From: Polyangia bacterium
Lineage (GTDB): Bacteria > Myxococcota_A > Polyangia > Polyangiales > Polyangiaceae
Length of the DNA stretch: 64,000 bases
Direction of reading: 5' to 3'
Assembly: GCA_030426145.1 (NCBI GenBank)
Contig: JAUHZF010000005.1
Coordinates: 16,461 to 80,460, forward strand
The position numbers and the translations under genes are program-made. This document shows positions 8,861 to 16,692 of the stretch, piece by piece. The notes under the pieces were generated by a model. It made no database searches and was not told the origin of the DNA. It worked only from the letters and a program-made list of their open reading frames with translations. Position 1 is the first letter of the stretch. Each line of letters starts with the position of its first letter.

Positions 8861-9469
8861 ATGGTTCGCGTCGCATCGCTCGCACTGCTCGTCGTGGCCG
8901 TGGGTTGCGGCGATGGATCTGACGCAGGCGTTCCTGCCACCGGTCCCATCGCAGACATCCATGGTGGCCCCGACCTGACACTGCAGGTCACGACCGAGGT
9001 CGGGCTTCCTTCGAGTGGCGGGCCTTGGGGATGGGTGAACGACGTCCTCTTCTTCATCCCGAAGCGGCCCTACCTCGGGGTGAGGCTGACCTCGGCAGAA
9101 CCCGGGAAGCTCTTCGCCGACGCCCCTCTCGGCAACACCTCGAGTCTGTCGGGGGAAGCGCGGCTGGAGGTGGGACGAGACGATGTGGTTCACTGCGTGA
9201 GCTCTGACGGCGCTCGACTGGCAGTCGGAATCCAGCCGGGCTCACAGAGCAGACCTTACGCCTGGTGCCCGGTGTACATCCACGCGGGCCGCGCTGTGGC
9301 CGCAACGTCAGTGCACGCCCAGAGCTGCGAAGAGGTCCTCGAGGGCATGGATCCTCTCGAGACCTGGCTCGATGAGCGGCGCCCTCGTGATGAGTCCTGC
9401 CGCATCGCGGCTTGGCTCGAGCTCGAGCTCGACTGCGCGGAGCATGGCGCCGGCGTCCCGATGCAGTGA
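8861..9469 (+). CDS. Lipoprotein of unknown function
   Basis: A 202-residue lipoprotein beginning MVRVASLALLVVAVGCG, a clear signal peptide with lipobox. The long in-frame extension upstream runs antisense to the AgmX-like gene and is rejected as coding. The mature sequence is mixed alpha/beta with four to five cysteines in its second half and no motif I recognise. It lies between the divergent AgmX-domain gene and the phosphatase/kinase pair; about 150 bases separate it from the latter, so co-transcription is possible but not shown. Confidence 0.7.
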   Translation: MVRVASLALLVVAVGCGDGSDAGVPATGPIADIHGGPDLTLQVTTEVGLPSSGGPWGWVNDVLFFIPKRPYLGVRLTSAEPGKLFADAPLGNTSSLSGEARLEVGRDDVVHCVSSDGARLAVGIQPGSQSRPYAWCPVYIHAGRAVAATSVHAQSCEEVLEGMDPLETWLDERRPRDESCRIAAWLELELDCAEHGAGVPMQ

Positions 9470-9622
9470 CACCCCGTCGGCAAGAGGTCGGCAAGGCGTG
9501 TCGCGGCCCCAGCCTCGAGCCGGGTGGGCGCCGGATGGATGGATCACCACAACGAGATCCATTGGCCCCCGGATTCCTAGATTGGCGGGCACCGCGTCGC
9601 TGAAGGCGATAAGGTCGCGGCG

Positions 9623-10444
9623 ATGCTGGACCCGTGGTTCCTGTCGCCTAGAGGGGCCCTCCTGCTCGAGCGACCCGAGCTCGCGGCGGGCACGACGGTC
9701 CTCTGCGGGTTTGCCGACCCCACGCAGGAGGGGCGCCCCTCCGAAGACCGCGCCCTGGTCTGGTCCGAGGGAAAGCGCACCGTTCTGGCGGTGGCCGACG
9801 GGGCAGGAGGGCACGCGTCTGGCGGGCGCGCGGCCGAGCTCGCGGTAGAAGCCGTCGCGGCTTCGATCACCGACGACGATGCCCCGGATGCGCTCCGGCA
9901 CGCGGTCCTCGATGCCTTCGACGTCGCCAACCGACGGGTAGCGGACCTCGGGGTGGGCGCGGCCACGACCCTCGCCGTGGCCGTGCTCGATGGCCCTCGG
10001 CTTCGAGCACTCCACTGCGGCGACTCCACCCTGCTCGTGGTCGGGGGGCGCGGCGTCGTCCGCCTGGCCACCGTCGCGCACTCCCCAGTCGGCTACGCCG
10101 TCGAAGCGGGATGGCTCGACGACGACGAGGCGCTCCTTCACGAGGAGCGACACCTCGTGTCCAACATGCTCGGCAACCCGGAGATGCGTGTCGAGGTGCA
10201 CACCCCACTCCGCCTCCGACCCCGCGATACGGTGCTGTTGGCGACCGATGGTGTCTTCGACAACTTGCAGGTCGAAGAGGTCGCGGAGTTGGTACGCAAA
10301 GGCCCGCTTCCGGAGGTCGCCAGGGCGCTCGCCGACGCTTGCCGCGCGCGCATGCTGACGCCCCGCGATGGCTTCCCGAGCAAACCGGACGACACCACCT
10401 TCGTTCTCTATCGGTGCGGAAGCGCCAGGAAGGCCGCGACGTGA
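9623..10444 (+). CDS. PP2C-family serine/threonine phosphatase
   Basis: A 273-residue PPM/PP2C-type metal-dependent phosphatase. Visible motifs are PSEDRALV near residue 48, the metal-binding VADGAGGH near 66, HCGDSTL near 133, and the C-terminal metal motif LLATDGVFDN near 205. Together these cover the usual Asp ligands. The length is normal for a stand-alone bacterial PP2C. Its stop overlaps the start of a protein kinase gene (GTGA), so the pair is very probably made together and the phosphatase likely opposes that kinase. No membrane segment is present, so it should be cytoplasmic. Confidence 0.88.
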   Translation: MLDPWFLSPRGALLLERPELAAGTTVLCGFADPTQEGRPSEDRALVWSEGKRTVLAVADGAGGHASGGRAAELAVEAVAASITDDDAPDALRHAVLDAFDVANRRVADLGVGAATTLAVAVLDGPRLRALHCGDSTLLVVGGRGVVRLATVAHSPVGYAVEAGWLDDDEALLHEERHLVSNMLGNPEMRVEVHTPLRLRPRDTVLLATDGVFDNLQVEEVAELVRKGPLPEVARALADACRARMLTPRDGFPSKPDDTTFVLYRCGSARKAAT

Positions 10445-11169
10445 CACGAGTCAATGGGTTCGACCTGCAACACGGCCAAGCGCTGGCGAGCGCATACATC
10501 GTCGAGGAGCGGCTCGGCAGTGGGTGGGAAGGGGAGGTCTATCGCGTTCGCGAGCGGCACACCTCCATCCGCCGAGCCGTGAAGCTCTTCTTTCCTCAGC
10601 GCAACCGGAACAACACCACCCTGCGCCGGTACGCGACCAAGCTCGATCGATTGCGCCGCTGTCCGATGGTGATCCGATACCTTCACACCGAGACCATCGA
10701 GTACGAAGGCCATCGGGTGAGCTGCCTCGTGAGCGAGCTCGTCGAGGGCCCCGTCCTGAGCCGCTACGTGGCGAGCCTGCCGCGCAAACGGATGGAACCC
10801 TTCGAGGCGCTGAGTCTGGTGCACGCCCTCAGCCTCGGCCTGGAGGAGATCCACCTCGCCGGCGAGTATCACGGCGATCTGCACGATGGGAACGTGTTCA
10901 TCGAGCGCGAGGGCGTCTTCTTTCGCCCCAAGGTGTTCGACTTCTTCCACCGTGGTCGCAAGCGCACCACCTATCAGCGCGAGGACATCGTCGACTTGGT
11001 GCGCCTGCTCTACGATGCGCTGGGGGGCGCGAGCACCTACAAGCAACAGCCGGACTACATCAAGTCCATCTGTCGCGGGCTACGGAACGACCTCGTCCGT
11101 CGGCAGTTCCCGACCGCGACGCATCTGCGCCACCACCTCGAATCCTTCGAGTGGCACCTCGAGGCATGA
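10441..11169 (+). CDS. Small cytoplasmic protein kinase-like protein
   Basis: A 242-residue kinase-fold protein translated from a GTG that overlaps the phosphatase stop. A glycine loop (RLGSGWEGEVYRV), the ATP-anchoring lysine (RRAVKLFF) and a catalytic loop HGDLHDGNVF are visible, but the metal motif reads VFDFF instead of DFG. The HGDxHxxN loop resembles aminoglycoside/RIO-type kinases more than Hanks kinases with HRDLKPEN. There is no C-terminal sensor or membrane helix, so this is nearly a bare kinase core. Its partner is probably the adjacent PP2C. Active phosphotransfer is likely because K, D and N are kept, but the DFF change lowers certainty. Confidence 0.82.
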   Translation: MTRVNGFDLQHGQALASAYIVEERLGSGWEGEVYRVRERHTSIRRAVKLFFPQRNRNNTTLRRYATKLDRLRRCPMVIRYLHTETIEYEGHRVSCLVSELVEGPVLSRYVASLPRKRMEPFEALSLVHALSLGLEEIHLAGEYHGDLHDGNVFIEREGVFFRPKVFDFFHRGRKRTTYQREDIVDLVRLLYDALGGASTYKQQPDYIKSICRGLRNDLVRRQFPTATHLRHHLESFEWHLEA

Positions 11170-11197
11170 GCCGCAGCCCTCGTGGCGGGATCCCGTC

Positions 11198-13537
11198 CTA
11201 CGGCGCGACGAAGACGCAGGCGCGCTGGCTGGGCACGTTGCCCCCGGTGCAGTGGCCCATCACGTCGACGTAGCCTGCGGGCGGGGTGTACGACTTGTCG
11301 GCGTCGCGGTTGATGGCGACGTAGACCTCGTCGTCTTCGTAGGTGACCTTGTAGACCCAGAACCAATCCTCGAGCAGGACGTTCTGGCGGGTGCCGCGGC
11401 GGAGGGCCTTGTGGGCTTCGCGCACCTTGCCGAGCAGCTGGGCGTGTAGCAGCGACGCTTGTGCGTCGGCGTCGAGGTTGGTGAAGCGCATCATCTCCCG
11501 GTTGTCGGGATCGGGGCCGCCGAAGGTGCCGATGTCGTCGCCCTGGTAGAGCATCGGGATGTTGCCGGGCGAGGTGAAGAGGAAAGCCTGGGCCAGGCGT
11601 AGCCGCTGGTGATCCCCGCCGGCTTCGGTGAGGGCGCGGACCTGGTCGTGGTTGCCGAAGAAGTTCCCCATGATGGCGCCGGGGTAGCCCGCCTGCTGCC
11701 CGAAGAAGGTGGGCTGCGCCGTGAGGTAGGCGGTGTCGTTGGGGATGGACCAGTTGGCGAGGTCACGCACGCTCATCTGGTAGGTGAGCAACGCCGCCTT
11801 GGCGCGCTGATAGTACTCCTCGTCGACTTGGCCCTGCACCATGTCGGCCCGCACGTGGTAGCGGGCCCAGCCGCCGAGGGACTCGCCGACCATGTAGAAG
11901 ATGGTCGCCTCGTCGGAGAGGTCGTGATTGTCGACCGTGGTCTCGATCTGCTCCACCACCGCCGTCTTCAGGGCGCGGGTGAAGCTGTCGCTCATGTGCT
12001 TGAGGGCGTCGGCCCGGAACCCGTCGAAGTTGAACTCCTCGATCATCCAGATGGCGTGATCGACCACGGCCTGCACGGCGGCCGGATTCCCCTCGTAGTC
12101 GAAGTCCGGCATCTCGGTCGTGAACCAACAGTCCACGCGATGCTGGTCCCAGTTGCCGTCGCAAGGGTTGTAGCCGAAGAACCAGTTCGGGTTCTGGGCG
12201 TAGAGCTGCGCCTCCGACTGCACGTGATTGGCCACGAAGTCGGGGATGACGCGAATGCCCTTGAGGTGCGCCTTCTCGACCAGCTCGTGCAGCTCGGCCT
12301 CGGTGCCGAAGGCGGTCTCGATGGGCGTGCTGTAGCCGAGCGTGTTCTCGTTCGTGTAGCCGGTGACGATGGGGTGGTAGGAGTGGTAGCTGGAGAAGCG
12401 ACGGTTGTCGCCGAGGCCGACCGCCGGCTGCGAGTTGTGCGAGTTGAGCAGCGGTGAGCTGATCCACAGGGTGTTGATCCCCATGTCGGTGAAGTAGCCG
12501 TCTTCGATCTTGTCGATGATCCCGCGGAAGTCGCCGCCCTGCCATTGGCTGCGCATGTCATCGACCTCGGCGAGGGTGCCCGCGTTGTTGTCGATGTCGT
12601 TGCTCGTATCGCCGTTGAGCCAACGGTCGGTCATGATCTGGTAGAGGATTCCATCCTTCCAGCTGAAGTCGGCGTAGCGAATGCCCTCGCCCACCCAGAG
12701 TGGAACGAAGAGCGGCCGGATGCTCGCGCCCTGGGTGTCCTTCAGCCGCAGCAGCACGCTGTACTTCGAAGGCTCGAGGCTCGCGCGAGAGATGTAAAAC
12801 GTCTGCGTCGCCGAATCATAGGCGGCGTCGATGTCGAGAGTGTCGGCGTTGAGGCGCAGCTCGCTGGCATCGAGGTCGAGGGCGGCTGCCCCGTCGTAGC
12901 GAATCACCGCCGCGACGCCTGAGACCGTGGTGGTGGTGCAGAAGGTGAAGTCGCCGCTCGGGCGGTCGGGGGTGCACGCGGCCTGGCAGGTGCCGTCGGC
13001 GGGGTCGCACAGCTCGCCCTGGCCACACATGACACCAGCGCAGTTGTCCTGCACGCAGGTGAGGGCGTTGGGGTCGAAGAGGTAGCCGGTGTCGCAGTCG
13101 CAGCGCTGCTCGAGCTCGTTGCAGCTGCCCATGCCGCAGTCGATGTTCTCGCAGAAGTCGCCCGGGAGCGCGTCGTAGATCTCGCCCTCCTTCACCCAGA
13201 ACTCGCGGAGGGTGGTGGTGTAGTTCTGCTCGCCGTTGTTGTCCCAGGTGTCGGCGCCATCGTTGAAGGCGAACTCGACCCCGCGCCCTTCGTCGTGCTC
13301 GAAGGTGAACCAGGCCCCGCCCTCGGGCTCCATGGCTACGCCCGGCAGGTCGGTCCACTTCGAGGTGACCCGGAAGTGCATGTAGGGCTGCTGCCAATCG
13401 GAGAAGTAGTGCGCGATGAAGCCCTGGTCCTCGGGCACGCCGCCGTTGCCCTTGGGGATGACGTCATCGTCGGTGCAGCCGGCCAGGGCTGCGGTGATCA
13501 CCAAGATGGACAGCTTGAGCTTCGACGAAGAGATCAT
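11198..13537 (-). CDS. Secreted alpha-amylase family (GH13) lipoprotein with EGF-like modules
   Basis: A 779-residue glycoside hydrolase acting on alpha-glucans outside the cell. The start MISSSKLKL leads into a signal peptide with lipobox (ALAGC). About 60 residues at 130-190 hold roughly a dozen cysteines in EGF-like spacing (CENIDCGMGSCNELEQRCDC and a second copy). A beta-sandwich linker follows, then the GH13 barrel from about residue 290. Catalytic segments are seen in order: GIRVIPDFVANH, DGFRADALKHM (nucleophile Asp), MVGESLGG (acid/base Glu) and FFGNHDQVR (third Asp). Length and motifs suggest an amylase or cyclomaltodextrinase-like enzyme; the EGF-type insert is unusual for GH13. It is preceded by a 20-bp dyad that could be an operator. 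Confidence 0.9.
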   Translation of the reverse strand: MISSSKLKLSILVITAALAGCTDDDVIPKGNGGVPEDQGFIAHYFSDWQQPYMHFRVTSKWTDLPGVAMEPEGGAWFTFEHDEGRGVEFAFNDGADTWDNNGEQNYTTTLREFWVKEGEIYDALPGDFCENIDCGMGSCNELEQRCDCDTGYLFDPNALTCVQDNCAGVMCGQGELCDPADGTCQAACTPDRPSGDFTFCTTTTVSGVAAVIRYDGAAALDLDASELRLNADTLDIDAAYDSATQTFYISRASLEPSKYSVLLRLKDTQGASIRPLFVPLWVGEGIRYADFSWKDGILYQIMTDRWLNGDTSNDIDNNAGTLAEVDDMRSQWQGGDFRGIIDKIEDGYFTDMGINTLWISSPLLNSHNSQPAVGLGDNRRFSSYHSYHPIVTGYTNENTLGYSTPIETAFGTEAELHELVEKAHLKGIRVIPDFVANHVQSEAQLYAQNPNWFFGYNPCDGNWDQHRVDCWFTTEMPDFDYEGNPAAVQAVVDHAIWMIEEFNFDGFRADALKHMSDSFTRALKTAVVEQIETTVDNHDLSDEATIFYMVGESLGGWARYHVRADMVQGQVDEEYYQRAKAALLTYQMSVRDLANWSIPNDTAYLTAQPTFFGQQAGYPGAIMGNFFGNHDQVRALTEAGGDHQRLRLAQAFLFTSPGNIPMLYQGDDIGTFGGPDPDNREMMRFTNLDADAQASLLHAQLLGKVREAHKALRRGTRQNVLLEDWFWVYKVTYEDDEVYVAINRDADKSYTPPAGYVDVMGHCTGGNVPSQRACVFVAP

Positions 13538-13562
13538 GGCGCGCTGGACCGGGAGAAAAAGC

Positions 13563-13582
13563 GTAACCCAGTTCTGAGTTAC
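13563..13582. promoter_or_regulatory. Dyad upstream of the amylase gene, candidate operator
   Basis: GTAACCCAGTTCTGAGTTAC is an inverted repeat with 9-base arms (one mismatch) around a 2-base centre. It ends 26 bases before the amylase ATG on the minus strand and lies in the short gap after the neighbouring gene's stop. The 2-base loop is too small for a transcription terminator, so a repressor or activator site is more likely. The protein is unknown. Confidence 0.4.
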
Positions 13583-13603
13583 TATCATGGTTTGGCGGCC
13601 CGG

Positions 13604-14491
13604 TCAGCTCTGATGCTGCCGGAAGTGCCGGTACAGGTGCTCCCACCGCTGGTGGAGCTCCCCGTCCTCGTCGAATCTCTCTTGCCACATCTCATCGAGC
13701 TCGGCCCGCATCTCCGGGCTGCCGATGCCGTAGTCGACCATGGTCGCGAAGACCTTGTCCGGCGAGGCCGAGCACGCTGCGCAGAACGAAGCGTAGAGCT
13801 CGACATCATTGGCGATACTCCGGTCTGGGGTGCCGCTCGCGCGCCGTCGCGCCGGTGGAGGCGGCGGTGCTTTGGGCTTCGCCTGGGGCACGAATCGCTC
13901 CTTGGGCGGTTCCGCCGGCGGAGCGGGTTGGGCAGGGGCTTGTTGAGGTGTCGGCGCCTGCGGGTACGAGCCCGGCGGCGCCTGCGCGGGCTGGGCGTAG
14001 CCTCCCGACGGTGGTTGGTAGCCTGGATGTGCGGGCCCGTAGCCAGGAGGGGGTGCGGCGTAGGCACCACCGGACCCCGTGTTGGGGGCGGTGCCGGGAG
14101 GCGGCTGATGTGGCGGGTAGCCACTCTGGTGGCCGGCTTGCACGAAGCCGACCTGAGGCGTTTGCGCGGCACCGGGAGCGAGGTCGCCGAGGGTCGGCTT
14201 GACTGGCTCGCTGCTGCGGATCCAACCCGGCGGCCGCGGGCCCATGTCGTCGGTGCGCAGCTCGCCGTGTTTGGCCCGCATGGCACCCCAGGCCGTGTTG
14301 ATGCGCTCCCAGTTGGGGCCGCTGCTCGACTGAAGCCCCACCCAGACCGCCTGCAACAGCTCCTTGGCCATCTCGAGGTCGGGCGGATTGACCGACCCTG
14401 GCAGCCCGTTTCGTCGCCCGAAGTCGTTCAGCGCCGACTTCGGCGTCACCAGCAACTCCCGCATCAGCTCCGCAGCCCGCTCTGGCGTCAT
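13604..14491 (-). CDS. Proline-rich hypothetical protein
   Basis: A 295-residue protein of no family I recognise. The N-terminal 95 residues are helical, with a LQAVWVGLQ segment. Residues 95-210 are a low-complexity Pro/Gly/Ala/Tyr/Gln-rich linker (repeated APPPGYG and QPPPG-type units). The last 80 residues form a compact acidic helical domain (SFCAACSASPDKVF, EMRAELDEMWQERF). No signal peptide or membrane helix is present, so it is probably cytoplasmic with two domains joined by a flexible linker. The ATG at 14491 is favoured because the upstream in-frame sequence is antisense to tatD-region coding and lacks a start with a ribosome-binding site. Confidence 0.65.
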   Translation of the reverse strand: MTPERAAELMRELLVTPKSALNDFGRRNGLPGSVNPPDLEMAKELLQAVWVGLQSSSGPNWERINTAWGAMRAKHGELRTDDMGPRPPGWIRSSEPVKPTLGDLAPGAAQTPQVGFVQAGHQSGYPPHQPPPGTAPNTGSGGAYAAPPPGYGPAHPGYQPPSGGYAQPAQAPPGSYPQAPTPQQAPAQPAPPAEPPKERFVPQAKPKAPPPPPARRRASGTPDRSIANDVELYASFCAACSASPDKVFATMVDYGIGSPEMRAELDEMWQERFDEDGELHQRWEHLYRHFRQHQS

Positions 14492-14547
14492 CCCCCTGGT
14501 TTTATCACCAACCCCGCGCGGGGCAGCCTCGAAGCGAAGCGGCGAGG

Positions 14548-15351
14548 CTAGGGGCGGGCGCGGAAGACGGCTTCGTAGTTGTCGGCGAGCTGACTTTGCA
14601 CCTCGTCGAGGGTCACGTCCCACAGCTCCGAGGCGAAGGCAGCGGTTCCGGCGACGTTGGCGGGCTCGTTGTCGCGCTCGCGGTCGGGGCCCAGGTAGGG
14701 GCAGTCGGTTTCGAGCAGCACCCGCTCGCGGGGGAGGGTCTCGAGCATGCGGGTGAAGGCCTGGTTGCGGCGCACGTTGGCGGGGATGCTCAGCCAGTGG
14801 CCGTGGTCGGCGATCTGTCGGGCGAGCTTCACCTTGCCCCCGAAGCAGTGCCACACGACCCGCTCGGCCCCCATCTCCTTCAGCACCTCGAAAGCATGAC
14901 GCTCGCGCTTGCGGGTGTGGATGATGATGGGTTTGTCAGCGTCGAGCGCGACCTGCACCAGCTGGCGGAAGATCTCCTCCTGACGGGCCCAGAGCGGCTC
15001 GGGCACCCAGTAGCCGTCGAGACCGATCTCACCCACGGCGAAGGCTTCGTCCACGTGCTCCCGCACCCACGCCACGGCCTCCTCTGCGGGGACCGCAGGG
15101 GCGTCGCGGGGGTAGTCCACCCCCATGGCGTCCATCTCCGGCAGTACCGCGTCGACGGGGTAGAACCCGAAGCAAGGGCGGATGACGTCGTACGTCTCGG
15201 CCGCCTCCTTTACCGCCTGGTTGTCGGAGGGGTTGAGCCCGTTGCTCAAAATGGACGTCACCCCCGCTTCTTGCGCACGGGCCACGATGGCCTCCAAGTG
15301 CGGGAAGAGCTTGGGGTGCGTGAGGTGCGCATGTACGTCGAACCAGCCCAC
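14548..15351 (-). CDS. TatD-family metal-dependent DNase
   Basis: A 267-residue TIM-barrel hydrolase of the TatD family, which cleaves DNA or acts as a D-aminoacyl-tRNA/phosphoesterase-type metalloenzyme. Metal-ligand motifs appear in the family order: FDVHAHLTH at the N-terminus, AVGEIGLDG near residue 100, IIIHTRKR, VVWHCFGG and LLETDCPYLG. The GTG at 15351 puts the HxH motif within the first ten residues, as in most TatD proteins; an in-frame ATG at 15393 would add 14 residues but pushes into the divergent promoter region. The gene diverges from the AarF-like kinase gene with about 50 bases between starts. Confidence 0.88.
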   Translation of the reverse strand: MGWFDVHAHLTHPKLFPHLEAIVARAQEAGVTSILSNGLNPSDNQAVKEAAETYDVIRPCFGFYPVDAVLPEMDAMGVDYPRDAPAVPAEEAVAWVREHVDEAFAVGEIGLDGYWVPEPLWARQEEIFRQLVQVALDADKPIIIHTRKRERHAFEVLKEMGAERVVWHCFGGKVKLARQIADHGHWLSIPANVRRNQAFTRMLETLPRERVLLETDCPYLGPDRERDNEPANVAGTAAFASELWDVTLDEVQSQLADNYEAVFRARP

Positions 15352-15402
15352 GCGCGCACTTTGTATCGGGGCGCCGCGCCGCGCCACGTACATATTTGGC
15401 CC

Positions 15403-16680
15403 ATGGCCGACGACCCTCCCTCCTGGTCCCTGCCGCGCAAGGGGCGCGGATGGGCTTCTGCCAAGGCTGCGCTCAAGCTCGGCCGCGTGGCTGCGCGCGG
15501 CATGACGGGGCGCTCCACCGAGGAACTCGCCCGGGCGCTCGGCGACCAGCTCGACGGCATGAAGGGACTGGCGATGAAGGTGGGGCAGATCCTGAGCTAC
15601 ATGGACACGCCGCTGCCCGACGATCTTCGCGCGCAGCTGGCGCGACTCCAGACGGGCATGAGCCACCGGCCGTGGCCCGAAGTCGCCGTGCAGCTCGAGG
15701 CGGAGCTCGGCATGCCCGCCGCGGAGGCCTTCGATGCGGTCGACCCCGAGCCCGTCGCGGCCGCGTCCATCGGTCAGGTACACCGAGGCCGCTACCGCGA
15801 CCAAGCCGTCGCCATCAAAGTACGCCACCCCGGGGTCGAGGAGACCTTTCGCAGCGACACCGACGCGCTACGCCGCGTGGCCGGCCTCGCGTCCGTGGCG
15901 AGCACGGTCGACGGTACGGGCATCATCGACGAGATGGCCGCCCGCCTCGCCGAAGAGTGTGACTACGCGCGCGAGGCCAGGGCCCAGCGCCTCTTCGCGA
16001 AGGCCTTCGCCGACGACCCCGAGATCCACATCCCGGCCGTCGTCCCCGAGCGCTCCACCGGCGCCGTGCTCACCTCTGCCTGGTGCGATGGCGACGACTT
16101 CGAGACGCTGAAGCAAGCGTCGCCCGAGCGACGTCGAGCGGCGGCCCACATCATGGCGCGCATGGCCTACCGCAGCCTGTTCGTGCACGCCGCGGTGCAG
16201 GCTGACCCTCACCCGGGGAACTACCTCTTCCAGCCTGAGCGCGTGGTCTTCATCGACTTCGGCTGCGTGCGCTTCTTCGAGCGCTCGCTCGTAGAGGCCC
16301 ATCGTGCGCTCGCCACGTGCGTGCTGGAAAACCGCCGTGACGACTTCCCCGCCGCCCTCGACGCGACGGGTGGCATCGGACGGCATCGCGGCTTCGACTT
16401 CGACCACGAGTGGCGGGTCCAGCGGCACACCTGGGCGCCGTTCATGCAGCCCGACTTCCGCTTCACCAAAGCCTTCCTCACCGAAGGCAACGACCTCTAC
16501 GGCCCCATGGCCCCCAACAGCCGCACTCGTGCCCTTCCGCCCCCCGCCATGTGGATCATGCGCCTCGTGTGGGGACTCTACGCCGTGCTCCAACGACTCG
16601 AGGTCCCCCTCGATCTCGGCCCGATCGCTCGGGCCTGTCTCGAAGAGGACCTCGACCCCCTCCCACCGATCGGGGAGTGA
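15403..16680 (+). CDS. UbiB/AarF/ABC1-family atypical kinase
   Basis: A 425-residue member of the UbiB/ADCK family, needed in other bacteria for quinone synthesis or lipid handling. Key motifs are visible: the family-specific KxGQ (AMKVGQILSYMD near residue 60), AAASIGQVHRG (A-rich loop), VAIKVRHPGV with the ATP-binding Lys, ADPHPGNYLF with catalytic Asp and Asn, and the metal motif FIDFGCVR. The C-terminal hydrophobic helices typical of E. coli UbiB are not obvious, so this is closer to the shorter AarF/ABC1 types. The start ATG at 15403 gives a natural N-terminus. Confidence 0.9.
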   Translation: MADDPPSWSLPRKGRGWASAKAALKLGRVAARGMTGRSTEELARALGDQLDGMKGLAMKVGQILSYMDTPLPDDLRAQLARLQTGMSHRPWPEVAVQLEAELGMPAAEAFDAVDPEPVAAASIGQVHRGRYRDQAVAIKVRHPGVEETFRSDTDALRRVAGLASVASTVDGTGIIDEMAARLAEECDYAREARAQRLFAKAFADDPEIHIPAVVPERSTGAVLTSAWCDGDDFETLKQASPERRRAAAHIMARMAYRSLFVHAAVQADPHPGNYLFQPERVVFIDFGCVRFFERSLVEAHRALATCVLENRRDDFPAALDATGGIGRHRGFDFDHEWRVQRHTWAPFMQPDFRFTKAFLTEGNDLYGPMAPNSRTRALPPPAMWIMRLVWGLYAVLQRLEVPLDLGPIARACLEEDLDPLPPIGE

Positions 16681-16692
16681 GCCTCGATGCGG

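Noticed and set aside
15352..15393. N-terminal extension of TatD from an ATG at 15393
   Set aside because: It would place 14 extra residues before the FDVHAH motif, unlike family members, and move the start to within 10 bases of the divergent kinase gene; GTG 15351 is preferred.
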